DNA of 64,000 nucleotides from JAYPWI01 sp964629575 (GTDB taxonomy: Bacteria; Actinomycetota; Acidimicrobiia; Acidimicrobiales; Poriferisodalaceae): positions 1 to 64,000 of the forward strand of contig CAZVUM010000015.1 of the NCBI GenBank assembly GCA_964629575.1. The letters run 5' to 3'. A model generated the notes under the pieces. The model ran no database searches. It was not told the DNA's origin and saw nothing but the letters and a program-made list of their open reading frames with translations. This document shows, in pieces, positions 27,387 to 35,528 of the stretch. Each line of letters starts with the position of its first letter. Within the stretch, counting starts at the first letter, position 1. Position numbers and translations under genes: made by a program.

Positions 27387-28088
27387 GTGCGTCACGTGCC
27401 AGAGGGGACCCAGCTCACACGGGGCGAAGCCTGGACCATCGCCTTCACCTATTTCACGGTCGCGATCACGGTTTCGGTGGTGCACTCCACCGCGGGAACC
27501 GAACCGTGGGTGATCGTCGGTGCCACCTTGATCGTCAACTCGGCCACCGCGACCTTGGCGTTCGCAGCGGTCCAGGCGTCGGGCGGCACCGCGGTGGCCG
27601 GCGTGGCCTCGGGATGGCTCGTGTCGACCCGCTTCGGCGTGATGGCAGCCGCCCTCGGCCCACGGCTCTGGCCCCAGCGGTGGAAGAGAGCCCTCGCCGC
27701 ATTCGGTGCGTTCGACCCCAACGTGGCGCTGGCGATGCGAGAAGAGGACGACTCCGACGCGACGCGTGTGTACGTCGCGATGTCGCTGTGGCTCGTGCTG
27801 CCCTGGTGGGTCGGGGCCATCGTCGGCGTGATCCTGGGCGAACAGCTCGGCGATCCCCAAGCGCTCGGCCTCGACTCGATGTTCCCCACCCTCTTCGTCG
27901 CGATCATCTGGCCGCAGCTGACCAGCAAGACCGCTGTTTCGATCACCCTCACCGGCATCGTGATCGCGCTGGCGCTCGTCGAACCGACACCTGGCGGAGT
28001 ACCCGTCCTCCTCGCTGCGGTCGCCGCGCTCCTGGCGTTGATCGAACCGCGGCGGGCGACGTCGGACGAGGAGCCCCACGGATGCTGA
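27387..28088 (+). CDS. azlC: AzlC family amino acid permease subunit
   Basis: 233 residues from GTG 27387. Five to six membrane helices. AzlC features are EAWTIAFTYFTVAITVSVVHS at the start, AFDPNVALAM in the middle and LDSMFPTLFVAIIWPQL late. AzlC acts with AzlD to export branched-chain amino acids. It overlaps azlD by ATGCTGA. Confidence 0.85.
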   Translation: MRHVPEGTQLTRGEAWTIAFTYFTVAITVSVVHSTAGTEPWVIVGATLIVNSATATLAFAAVQASGGTAVAGVASGWLVSTRFGVMAAALGPRLWPQRWKRALAAFGAFDPNVALAMREEDDSDATRVYVAMSLWLVLPWWVGAIVGVILGEQLGDPQALGLDSMFPTLFVAIIWPQLTSKTAVSITLTGIVIALALVEPTPGGVPVLLAAVAALLALIEPRRATSDEEPHGC

Positions 28089-28387
28089 CGTGGGGAGTTG
28101 TGTTCGCCATCGCGCTCGGGGTGTACGGCCAGAGAGCACTGGGCATGGCGGTCGTCGATCCCGATCGATTGACGGACCGCTGGCGCAGCGTGTTGGGGTT
28201 CATGCCGCTCGCCATCCTCAGCGCCGTCGCCGCACTGCAGACGTTCAGCCGGGGCGGCGAGCTCACCGCCGACGCGCGCGTCTTCGGAGTCGGCGCAGCG
28301 ATCGTGTGTGCGTCGCGGCGCATGCCGATGTTCGTCACCGTGCTCGTCGGCGCCGCGGCCACCGCGGCGGCCAGGGCTCTGGCCTGA
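28082..28387 (+). CDS. azlD: AzlD family small permease subunit
   Basis: 101 residues from ATG 28082, overlapping the azlC stop. Three to four hydrophobic helices: WGVVFAIALGVYGQRALGMA, FMPLAILSAVAALQTF, and a C-terminal FVTVLVGAAATAAARAL. This size, order and overlap are typical of AzlD. It partners AzlC in amino acid export. It is probably cotranscribed with azlC. Confidence 0.85.
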   Translation: MLTWGVVFAIALGVYGQRALGMAVVDPDRLTDRWRSVLGFMPLAILSAVAALQTFSRGGELTADARVFGVGAAIVCASRRMPMFVTVLVGAAATAAARALA

Positions 28388-28421
28388 CTACCGTTGCCGC
28401 AGCCGACCGCTGGAGGGTTCC

Positions 28422-28811
28422 GTGAGCGAGGTCAGACAACCGCACCTTCTCGATGCCGGGCCGCCGCCTCGGCTGCGCGGGCACTCGTGCCCCACCTGCG
28501 GCCGGACGTTCTTTCCACCGGATCCGTTCGCGTGCGAGAAGTGCGGCACGCCTGCAGGTCAGCTCACCGGTGTGACGCTCACCGCAGCGGGACGCATCAC
28601 GGCAGCCGCAACGGTCCATCGCCACCATCACCCCAGCCCCGAGACGCCCTTCACCGTTGCGACGATCGAGCTCGACGAGGGGCCGGTACTCAAGTCGGTC
28701 GTGATCGGTGCCAGCGACGCCGACGTGGGAGCGCGGGTACGAGGGGTGCTCGTGCCCTCCGCGGTCGATGAAGCAACCGTGGACCTTCGCTTCGAGTTGG
28801 AGCAACGATGA
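28422..28811 (+). CDS. DUF35 / OB-fold protein with zinc ribbon, partner of the thiolase-like enzyme
   Basis: 129 residues from GTG 28422 with GGAGGG upstream. The N-terminal rubredoxin-like zinc ribbon is CPTC (about 25-28) and CEKC (about 40-43). The C-terminal OB-fold (about 50-125) has VTLTAAGRITAAATVHRHHH and TVATIELDEGPVLKSVVIG. DUF35 proteins bind thiolase-like enzymes and shape their acyl-CoA site. This one overlaps the thiolase-like gene by ATGA, a fixed pairing seen in steroid and acyl-CoA degradation clusters. Confidence 0.88.
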   Translation: MSEVRQPHLLDAGPPPRLRGHSCPTCGRTFFPPDPFACEKCGTPAGQLTGVTLTAAGRITAAATVHRHHHPSPETPFTVATIELDEGPVLKSVVIGASDADVGARVRGVLVPSAVDEATVDLRFELEQR

Positions 28812-29956
28812 CCCGCAATCTGCTCGCCGACCGCCCGACCTACGTCGTGGGCATCGGACTCCACCGCTACCAGCGCAGGTCCGATGTGTCATACGTCGAG
28901 CTCGGTCTCACCGCTGTTGGCGAAGCCCTCACCGATGCCGGGGTCTCGTGGCCCGAGGTCGAGGTGGCCTACACCGGCACAGCGCAGCTCGGTATGGGGT
29001 CGTCCCGAGTGATGCTGAGCCGCCTCGGAGCGACCGGCATTCCCATGAGCCAGGTGGAGAACGCATCCGCGTCGGGATCTTCTGCCGTGGCCCTCGCGTG
29101 TCTCGATGTGGCCTCGGGGCGCTCCGACGTTGCGCTCGCCCTCGGGGTCGACAAGCCGGCGCCGTTGTCGCCTGCGCCAGGACGCGCCGGCATCGACAAC
29201 CTCGAAGCCGGAACCGTCGTCCCGTTCACCCATTTCGCGCTCCTCGCATCGGAGTACATGAACGGCCACGGCTTGCAGGACATCGACATCGCACGGGTGG
29301 CGTGGAAGAACCATCGCAACGGCGCGGCCAACCCGTATGCACAGCGCCAGAAGGAGCGGTCGCTCGACGAGATCCTCGCCGACCCGATCTCGGGATCGCT
29401 GACCCGCTTGCAGTGCTGCCCGGTGGGTGAGGGCGCCGCGGCGGTGATCGTGGTGTCGGAGGACGGAATCGAACGGCTCGGGCTCGATCGCTCGCGTGCG
29501 GTGCGCGTTCGCTCGTCGGTCACACGCACCGAGGGCGTCTATGACCCCGGGGTGGGGATCGACGCCGCATTGACCGCCGAGACCGGCGCCCTCGCCTTCG
29601 ACCAAGCAGGGGTCGCACCCACCGATCTCGATGTGCTCGAGGTTCACGACGCCTTCTCCATCGAGGAACTGCTGTACACCGAAGCGTTGGGGCTGTGCGG
29701 CGAGGGAGAGGCCGCCTCACTCATTGCGTCTGGCCATTTCGACATCGGCGGAACGTGTGCGGTGAGCCCCTCGGGGGGCCTGCTGTCCATGGGCCACCCG
29801 ATCGGGCCGACGGGCACCGGTCAGGTGTGCGAGGTCACCCGACAGCTACGCGGCGAAGCGGGCGTTCGCCAACAGCCCGACGCCCGCCTCGGCGTCGCCC
29901 ACATGGTCGGAGTCGGCGCCGTGTGCGTGATGCACGTCCTCGAGTCCCCGAATTAG
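28808..29956 (+). CDS. Thiolase-superfamily protein lacking the nucleophilic Cys (Ltp2-like aldolase candidate)
   Basis: 382 residues from ATG 28808. Thiolase fold: VENASASGSSAVALACLDV near 84-102, EVHDAFSIEELLY (about 278-290) and MGHPIGPTGTGQV (about 325-337). True thiolases and SCP-x proteins have Cys in the first motif (ENACASG). Here the position is Ser87, so thiolytic chemistry by the usual route is unlikely. Ltp2-type aldolases, which split steroid side-chain CoA esters together with a DUF35 partner, also lack that Cys and have an overlapping DUF35 gene. I therefore favour an acyl-CoA retro-aldolase. The substrate is unknown, and no steroid genes are in view. Confidence 0.75.
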   Translation: MTRNLLADRPTYVVGIGLHRYQRRSDVSYVELGLTAVGEALTDAGVSWPEVEVAYTGTAQLGMGSSRVMLSRLGATGIPMSQVENASASGSSAVALACLDVASGRSDVALALGVDKPAPLSPAPGRAGIDNLEAGTVVPFTHFALLASEYMNGHGLQDIDIARVAWKNHRNGAANPYAQRQKERSLDEILADPISGSLTRLQCCPVGEGAAAVIVVSEDGIERLGLDRSRAVRVRSSVTRTEGVYDPGVGIDAALTAETGALAFDQAGVAPTDLDVLEVHDAFSIEELLYTEALGLCGEGEAASLIASGHFDIGGTCAVSPSGGLLSMGHPIGPTGTGQVCEVTRQLRGEAGVRQQPDARLGVAHMVGVGAVCVMHVLESPN

Positions 29957-29982
29957 GTTCCAGGAGCGCTCCTGGAACCTAA
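29953..29982. terminator. Perfect 30-bp palindrome between convergent genes
   Basis: TTAGGTTCCAGGAGC followed at once by its exact reverse complement, with no spacer, overlapping the thiolase-like stop codon. It sits between the convergent thiolase-like gene and gabD, so it may stop transcription in both directions. There is no clear T-run. Confidence 0.5.
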
Positions 29983-30006
29983 CCCTAAATAGCCCTAAAT
30001 GGGGAG

Positions 30007-31434
30007 CTACCAGTTGGTGGCGATGTACTGGGTCTCGGTGAACTCGAGGATGCCCTCGTGGGCGCCTTCGCGACCGAGACCGCTCTGCTTCATGCCGCCG
30101 AAGGGGGCAGCTGGGTCGGAGACCGCGCCGCGGTTGAGGCCGATCATGCCCGCCTGGATGCGCTCGGACACCGCCAGGCCCTTCGCCAGATCCTGCGTGT
30201 ATACGTATCCAGTGAGACCCATCTCGGTGTCGTTGGCCTGGTCGATCATGGCGTCGACGTCGGTGAAGGGAATCACGGGCGCGACAGGTCCGAAGATCTC
30301 CTCGTGTGCGATGTCTGCGCCCGGGGACACGTTGGTCAGCACGGTCGGCGCGTAGAAGAAGCCCGGTCCGTCGACCGGCGCGCCGCCGAGCACGGTTTCG
30401 GCGCCGCCTGCCACTGCTGAGGTCACCAACCGGTCGATCGACTCCACAGCCGCGGCGTCGATCATCGGGCCGCAGGTCACACCGTCGGCCATGCCGTCTC
30501 CGAGCTTCACCGCGCCCATGGCGGCCGCCAACTTGGAGGTGAACTCCTCGACCGCACCGGCTTCGACCAGGAACCGGTTGGCCGCTGTGCACGTCTCGGC
30601 GCTGTGGCGCATCTTGGCGACCATCGCTCCCTCGACCGCTGCGTCGAGATCCGCGTCGTCGAACACCACGAAGGGGGCGTTGCCGCCCAGCTCCATCGCG
30701 ACCTTCAAGACCCGATCCGCAGCCCGGCGGAGCAGTACCCGACCCACCTCGGTCGAGCCGGTGAACGACACCATGCGAGTCGCGCGCTGCTCGACCGCTG
30801 CGTCAAAGACGGTGCTGGCTCTCCACGACGGCACCACGTTCACGAGACCAGCAGGCACGCCGGCCTCCGTGAGGAGCTCGGCGAGGCGCAGGGCGGTCAG
30901 CGGTGTGTACTTCGGCGGTTTGATCACCACGCCGTTTCCCGCGCCCAGGGCGGGAGCGACCTTGCGGGTGATCATCGCAGCGGGGAAGTTCCACGGCGTC
31001 ACCATCACCACGACACCGACCGGAGGGTGATGCACGATCATGCGGTTCGCGCCGGTGGGCGACCAACCGATCGTTCCCTCGATGCGTACGGTCTCCTCGG
31101 CGTTCCAGCGGAAGAACTCGGCCGCATATGCCACTTCGCCTGCGGCGTCTGCGAGCGGCTTGCCGTGCTCGCGGACGATGAGCTCGGCAAGCTCGTCGGA
31201 ATGATCGAGCATCGTGGTCCAGCAGTTGCGGAGGATCTCGCTGCGCACCCGAGGCGGCTCGGCGGCCCAGTCCAGCTGCGCCGCAGCTGCGGACTCCACA
31301 GCCGCGACCGCGTCGGCAGCTGTCCCCGACGCGACCCGGGCGACCTCTTCTCCGTTGGCGGGGTTGGTGACGGTGAAGTCCTCACCGTCACCGCCGTCGC
31401 GCCACTGACCGCCGATGAACAGCCGAGTCTGCAT
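30007..31434 (-). CDS. gabD: NAD(P)-dependent aldehyde dehydrogenase, succinate-semialdehyde type
   Basis: 475 residues from ATG 31434 with AGGAGGG upstream. ALDH superfamily signs: VTPWNFPAAMITRKVAPALGAG, FTGSTEVGRVLLRRAADR, ELGGNAPFVVFDDAD and the catalytic Cys282 in AETCTAANRF. The overall pattern is closest to succinate-semialdehyde dehydrogenases, but other aldehydes are possible. It lies 15 bp after mmsA on the same strand, so both are likely on one transcript for aldehyde oxidation in amino acid breakdown. Confidence 0.85.
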   Translation of the reverse strand: MQTRLFIGGQWRDGGDGEDFTVTNPANGEEVARVASGTAADAVAAVESAAAAQLDWAAEPPRVRSEILRNCWTTMLDHSDELAELIVREHGKPLADAAGEVAYAAEFFRWNAEETVRIEGTIGWSPTGANRMIVHHPPVGVVVMVTPWNFPAAMITRKVAPALGAGNGVVIKPPKYTPLTALRLAELLTEAGVPAGLVNVVPSWRASTVFDAAVEQRATRMVSFTGSTEVGRVLLRRAADRVLKVAMELGGNAPFVVFDDADLDAAVEGAMVAKMRHSAETCTAANRFLVEAGAVEEFTSKLAAAMGAVKLGDGMADGVTCGPMIDAAAVESIDRLVTSAVAGGAETVLGGAPVDGPGFFYAPTVLTNVSPGADIAHEEIFGPVAPVIPFTDVDAMIDQANDTEMGLTGYVYTQDLAKGLAVSERIQAGMIGLNRGAVSDPAAPFGGMKQSGLGREGAHEGILEFTETQYIATNW

Positions 31435-31449
31435 CGATAGCCCTCCTGA

Positions 31450-32937
31450 TCAGGTGTTTCGCGGGAAACCGAGGTCGACGCTGCTCGTCGAGGGGTCGGG
31501 CCATCGAGCCGTCACGACCTTCGAGCGCGTGAAGAAGCGCACGCCCTCGGGCCCGTACATGTGCGTGTCGCCGAAGAGGGAGGCCTTCCAGCCGCCGAAC
31601 GAGTGATAGGCCACCGGCACGGGAATCGGGACGTTGAGGCCGACCATTCCCACCTGCACGTCGTACTGGAACCGCTGGGCCGCACCGCCGTCGCGCGTGA
31701 AGATCGCGGTGCCATTGCCGTACGGATTCTCGTTGATCAGCTCGAGACCCTCGTCGAAGGTGTCGACCCGAACCACGCTGAGAACCGGGCCGAAGATCTC
31801 GTCCTGGTAGCACTCCATCGTGGGGCTGACCGAATCGAGCAGCGTGGGACCGTAGAAGAACCCCTCGGCCGGCAGCTCTGCTTTGCCACCGTCGACGACC
31901 GCAACCGCGCCATCGGACTGGGCTCGTTCGACGTACCCGGCGACGCGATCGCGATGCTCCGCTGTGATCAGAGGTCCCATCTCGGCACCCGGATCGTCAC
32001 CGGCCCCGATCTTCACATCCGGGATGCGCTGGGAGATCGCCTCGATCAGCGGATCCGCCACATCACCGACCGCGACGAGGGCCGAGATGGCCATGCACCG
32101 CTCCCCTGCCGATCCGTACGCCGCGCTGACGGCGGCATCGGCCGCCATGTCGACGTCGGCGTCCGGCAGCACGAGCATGTGGTTCTTCGCGCCGCCGAGA
32201 GCCTGCACCCGCTTGCCGTTGGCGGTGGCGGTCTCGTATACGTAGCGCGCGATCGGCGTCGATCCGACGAAGCTGATCGCGTCGACCTCGTGGTGGTGGA
32301 GCAGGGCGTCGACCGCCACCTTGTCGCCGTGCAGGACGTTGAACACGCCATCGGGAAGGCCGGCCTCGGTGAGCCACTGGCCGATCAGCATCGCAGCCGA
32401 CGGGTCGCGTTCGGAGGGCTTGCAGATGAAGGTGTTGCCGCACGCGATGGCCGTGGCGAACATCCACGACGGCACCATGGCGGGGAAGTTGAACGGCGTG
32501 ATGCCGGCCACGACACCAACGGGTTGGCGGACGGTGTACACGTCGACTCCGCCCGAGGCCTGCTCGTTGATCTCGCCCTTGAGGTGTTGGCTGATACCGC
32601 AGGCGAACTCGACGTTCTCGAGGCCACGCGCCACCTCACCGGCCGCATCTGACACGACCTTTCCGTGCTCGCTGCTCACCACCCGGGCCAACTCGTCGCG
32701 ACGGGCCGACAGGATCTCACGGAAGTCGAACATCACCTGCGTGCGAGCGGTGAGGCTCGAGCGACGCCATTCGGCGAACGCCCGCCGCGACGAGGCGACG
32801 ACCTGATCGACCTCCTCGACGCTGGCGAGACCGACCTCGGCCTGGACCTCGCCCGTGGCCGGATTGAACACCGGCGAAGTGCGGCCGCTCGTACCGGCAC
32901 GCTCACCGCCGTCGACGTAATGATGGATCTGTCTCAC
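31450..32937 (-). CDS. mmsA: CoA-acylating methylmalonate-semialdehyde dehydrogenase
   Basis: 495 residues from GTG 32937 (RQIHHYVDGGE); the frame runs on upstream but without conserved sequence. MmsA features: SPVFNPATGEVQAEV, GITPFNFPAMVPSWMFATAI, ALGGAKNHMLVLPDAD, and catalytic Cys281 in GERCMAISALV. The GAKNH and GERCMA forms are characteristic of the CoA-dependent branch. It makes propionyl-CoA from methylmalonate semialdehyde (valine, inositol or thymine breakdown). It heads a two-gene unit with gabD. Confidence 0.9.
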   Translation of the reverse strand: MRQIHHYVDGGERAGTSGRTSPVFNPATGEVQAEVGLASVEEVDQVVASSRRAFAEWRRSSLTARTQVMFDFREILSARRDELARVVSSEHGKVVSDAAGEVARGLENVEFACGISQHLKGEINEQASGGVDVYTVRQPVGVVAGITPFNFPAMVPSWMFATAIACGNTFICKPSERDPSAAMLIGQWLTEAGLPDGVFNVLHGDKVAVDALLHHHEVDAISFVGSTPIARYVYETATANGKRVQALGGAKNHMLVLPDADVDMAADAAVSAAYGSAGERCMAISALVAVGDVADPLIEAISQRIPDVKIGAGDDPGAEMGPLITAEHRDRVAGYVERAQSDGAVAVVDGGKAELPAEGFFYGPTLLDSVSPTMECYQDEIFGPVLSVVRVDTFDEGLELINENPYGNGTAIFTRDGGAAQRFQYDVQVGMVGLNVPIPVPVAYHSFGGWKASLFGDTHMYGPEGVRFFTRSKVVTARWPDPSTSSVDLGFPRNT

Positions 32938-33027
32938 GCCGCAGAATCTAGGTGCTGGGGAGCACTCCTCGGTCAGCCCGAGACAAATGGCTCGCACCTC
33001 GCGGCAGCGCTCCCTACCGTCGCCGCC

Positions 33028-33675
33028 ATGGACGCTGAGAGCTGGCCGCTGTTCGGACTGCGCGTGACCACGCCGCGGGTCCAACTCCGGTTGCCGACAG
33101 ACGACGAGATCCCCGGAGTGATCGACGCGGCGCTCGCCGGCATCCACAACGACGATCCGCATCCCTTCGTGGTGCCGTGGACACTCGGCACCGAGGAGGA
33201 GATACGGCTCGGGGTGCCGCAGTTCCACTGGCGCAGTCGAGCCGAGCTGACGCCGAACAACTTCAGCCTGCCGTTCGGCGTCTTCGTGGACGGACGGGTC
33301 GTGGGAACCCAGGGGATCGAGGCCACCGACTTCGGAACACTAAGGACGGTCGAGACCGGTTCGTGGTTGACGCGTGAGTTCCAGGGCCAGGGGCTCGGCA
33401 ACGAGATGCGCGCCGCGGTCCTCCACTTCGTGTTCGACGCGTTGGAGGCCGAGGTCGCCACCAGCTCGGCACGCATCACCAACATCCGCTCGCTCGCTGT
33501 GTCGCGGCGCATGGGCTATCGGGAGAACGGCACCAAGCGAACCCAGTTCGCAGACGGAACGGTCGCCGAGGAGGTGCTGCTCCGACTCGATCGAGCTGAC
33601 TGGGAACCGCAGCGGCGCGACGACGTCGTGATCGACGGATTCGACGCCTGCCGGCGACTCTTCGCTCTCGACTGA
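33028..33675 (+). CDS. GNAT family N-acetyltransferase
   Basis: 215 residues from ATG 33028 (MDAESWPLFGLRV). GNAT fold of the RimJ/RimL kind: LRVTTPRVQLRLPTDDEIPG, FGVFVDGRVVGTQGIE, TGSWLTREFQGQGLGNEMR (acetyl-CoA-binding Q/RxxGxG/A form, here QGQGLG) and SLAVSRRMGYRENG. It acetylates an amino group on an unknown substrate. It is divergent from mmsA and 104 bp before the sigma factor gene. Confidence 0.82.
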   Translation: MDAESWPLFGLRVTTPRVQLRLPTDDEIPGVIDAALAGIHNDDPHPFVVPWTLGTEEEIRLGVPQFHWRSRAELTPNNFSLPFGVFVDGRVVGTQGIEATDFGTLRTVETGSWLTREFQGQGLGNEMRAAVLHFVFDALEAEVATSSARITNIRSLAVSRRMGYRENGTKRTQFADGTVAEEVLLRLDRADWEPQRRDDVVIDGFDACRRLFALD

Positions 33676-33703
33676 GCGACCGAACGGTCGACCGGACACG
33701 ACG

Positions 33704-33726
33704 AGAAACCTCGCCAAAACTGTTGG
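33704..33726 (+). promoter_or_regulatory. Putative ECF-type promoter of the sigma factor gene
   Basis: GAAAC at 33704-33708 and AAAACTGTTGG ending at 33726, with a 13-base spacer between GAAAC and GTTGG. A closely similar block (AAAAGTGTTGG) stands before the gene at 35529. In both cases the GTTGG block lies 53-55 bases ahead of the start codon. This would fit autoregulation by the sigma factor. Inferred from two sites only. Confidence 0.35.
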
Positions 33727-33779
33727 ATCCGGGCGCCCCCACGACTCCTTTCACCGTCGACGGTCGAGAGGACGAGCGG

Positions 33780-35444
33780 ATGGGAGCACCGGATGGGACG
33801 GAGCGCGACACCGACATGCAGAGCGACACACAGCTCGTCGAACGGCTCGCCAGCGGTGACACCAGCGCGCTCGGGGACCTGTTTCGCATATACGGCGATC
33901 GCCTCCACGACTACTGCTGGTCCGTCATGGGTTCGCCCCACGACGCGGCGGACGCCGTGCAGGACACCTTCTTGCTCGCCGCCGAGAGAATCGGTCAGCT
34001 CCGCGATCCAAACAAGCTCCGGCCCTGGCTCTATGCCATCGCCCGCAACGAATGCCTCAGGCGCGTGAGGGATCGATCGACACCGGTCGACCGTTTCGAC
34101 GAGCTCACCTCCGACGAGGACCTCGCAGAGGGCGTCCAACAGGACGAGCTCGCCGAGCTGGTCCGGAGCGCTGCTGCGGGGCTCGACCCACGAGATCGGG
34201 CGGTCCTGGACCTCCAGCTTCGCCACGGACTGGAGGGCGGCGACCTGGCCGACGCGCTCGGAGTGAAGACCTCCCACGCGTACGTTCTCGTCGGTCGCGT
34301 CCGCGACAGGGTGGAGCGCAGCCTCGTCGCGCTGCTGGTGGCCCGCCGGGGGCGGCGGAACTGCGAGGAGCTGGCAGCGCTGCTCCGCAACTGGGACGGC
34401 GGGCTCACCCCGCTGCTACGCAAGCGGGTGGCTCGTCACGTCGACGACTGCGACATCTGTGAGCGAACCAGGGCGATGGTCGCGAGCCCCATCGCCCTTC
34501 TCGCCGCAGTACCGCTCATGCCGGCGCCCGCCGAGCTCCACACGCGCCTCACGAGTCACAGCACGCCCGTCGCGCCGTCCGAAGCCGCGTCGTCTGCGTT
34601 GTCGCACGATTCCTCGGGGTTCCCCCGTGCCGCCGCGGGCACGCGGGGTGCGGGGTGGATTGCGCGTGTCGCGGGTGCCGCTGCCCTCGTCGTGGCAGGT
34701 GTCGTGCTCGCTGTTGGCCTGTGGCCGGACCGCGACCGCGGCGGCGGCCGAACCGAGGCGGTCGGGGCCCCGACCAGCGTGGAGCTGTCGTCGCCTCCCT
34801 CCTCCACACCTCCCCCGACAGCGCCCTCGACCTCAGTGGCCGCGCCGTCGTCGACAGCACTCCCACCCCCGCCGGCCACTACTGCGTCAACGGCCACCGT
34901 CCCCAGCGAGGTCTCGCGGCCGACCACCTCGAACGGCCCGGTCATAGGTGCCGGGGGCGAGCCGTCGAGCACGACGACGACATCGGTCGGCCCGTCGCGG
35001 ATTCCCGACGATCAAGACGGCGAGACGCTCATCCAGCTACCACCACCGAGTCTCCCGATCGTTCGCTTCGATCTCATCGCCCCCGAGATCGACGACATCG
35101 ACGTGTCGACCAGCACGGTCGTGGCGGCCGACGGTCCCAACTGCGCTCCGACGACCGCCGTGGTTTCGGCGACGGTGACCGACGTCGGCTCCGGCGTCGA
35201 CCGGGTGGAGGCCCTGGTCACGGTCGGACGGTCGCGCTCGGTCGTCGAACTCGAACCGGTCGACGATCCCACCGACGGAGACGACCCGACGATCGCCGAC
35301 GACCTCTTCGACGGGGCGATCGGTCCGTTCGCGGCGGGACTCGTGACGAGCGGGAGTGCAGGGGTCGTCGTGGAGCTTCTCGCCGTCGACGGTGCAGGCA
35401 ATGAGACTCGCTCACGTCTGGTTCTGAAGCTCGTTTCCTGCTGA
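33780..35444 (+). CDS. ECF-type sigma factor fused to a zinc anti-sigma motif, membrane helix and extracytoplasmic domain
   Basis: 554 residues from ATG 33780 (AGAGGACGAG upstream); an earlier TTG at 33723 is less likely. Sigma region 2 (about 20-90: LFRIYGDRLHDYCWS, AADAVQDTFLLAAER, KLRPWLYAIARNECLRRVR) and region 4 (about 135-190: LDPRDRAVLDLQL, DLADALGVKTSHAYV). Then HVDDCDIC near 220, the H-x3-C-x2-C zinc motif of anti-sigma domains. A membrane helix near 293-316 (VAGAAALVVAGVVLAVGL), a Pro/Ser/Thr-rich linker (about 330-420) and an outer Ig-like domain with a Cys pair follow. One chain thus holds sigma factor, inhibitor and sensor; release probably needs proteolysis. The next gene is a likely target. 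Confidence 0.82.
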   Translation: MGAPDGTERDTDMQSDTQLVERLASGDTSALGDLFRIYGDRLHDYCWSVMGSPHDAADAVQDTFLLAAERIGQLRDPNKLRPWLYAIARNECLRRVRDRSTPVDRFDELTSDEDLAEGVQQDELAELVRSAAAGLDPRDRAVLDLQLRHGLEGGDLADALGVKTSHAYVLVGRVRDRVERSLVALLVARRGRRNCEELAALLRNWDGGLTPLLRKRVARHVDDCDICERTRAMVASPIALLAAVPLMPAPAELHTRLTSHSTPVAPSEAASSALSHDSSGFPRAAAGTRGAGWIARVAGAAALVVAGVVLAVGLWPDRDRGGGRTEAVGAPTSVELSSPPSSTPPPTAPSTSVAAPSSTALPPPPATTASTATVPSEVSRPTTSNGPVIGAGGEPSSTTTTSVGPSRIPDDQDGETLIQLPPPSLPIVRFDLIAPEIDDIDVSTSTVVAADGPNCAPTTAVVSATVTDVGSGVDRVEALVTVGRSRSVVELEPVDDPTDGDDPTIADDLFDGAIGPFAAGLVTSGSAGVVVELLAVDGAGNETRSRLVLKLVSC

Positions 35445-35448
35445 TCGC

Positions 35449-35473
35449 GAAACTTCTTCGCGAAAAGTGTTGG
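35449..35473 (+). promoter_or_regulatory. Putative ECF-type promoter of the secreted acidic protein gene
   Basis: GAAAC at 35449-35453, then AAAAGTGTTGG ending at 35473 (15-base spacer), 55 bases before the ATG at 35529. It matches the block before the sigma factor gene. A direct repeat CGCGAAA lies within it (35447 and 35460). Function inferred. Confidence 0.35.
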
Positions 35474-35528
35474 GTTCTGACGCGCCCGTTCGTCCTACCG
35501 GTGTCCACGCACCACGAGGAACGAGACA

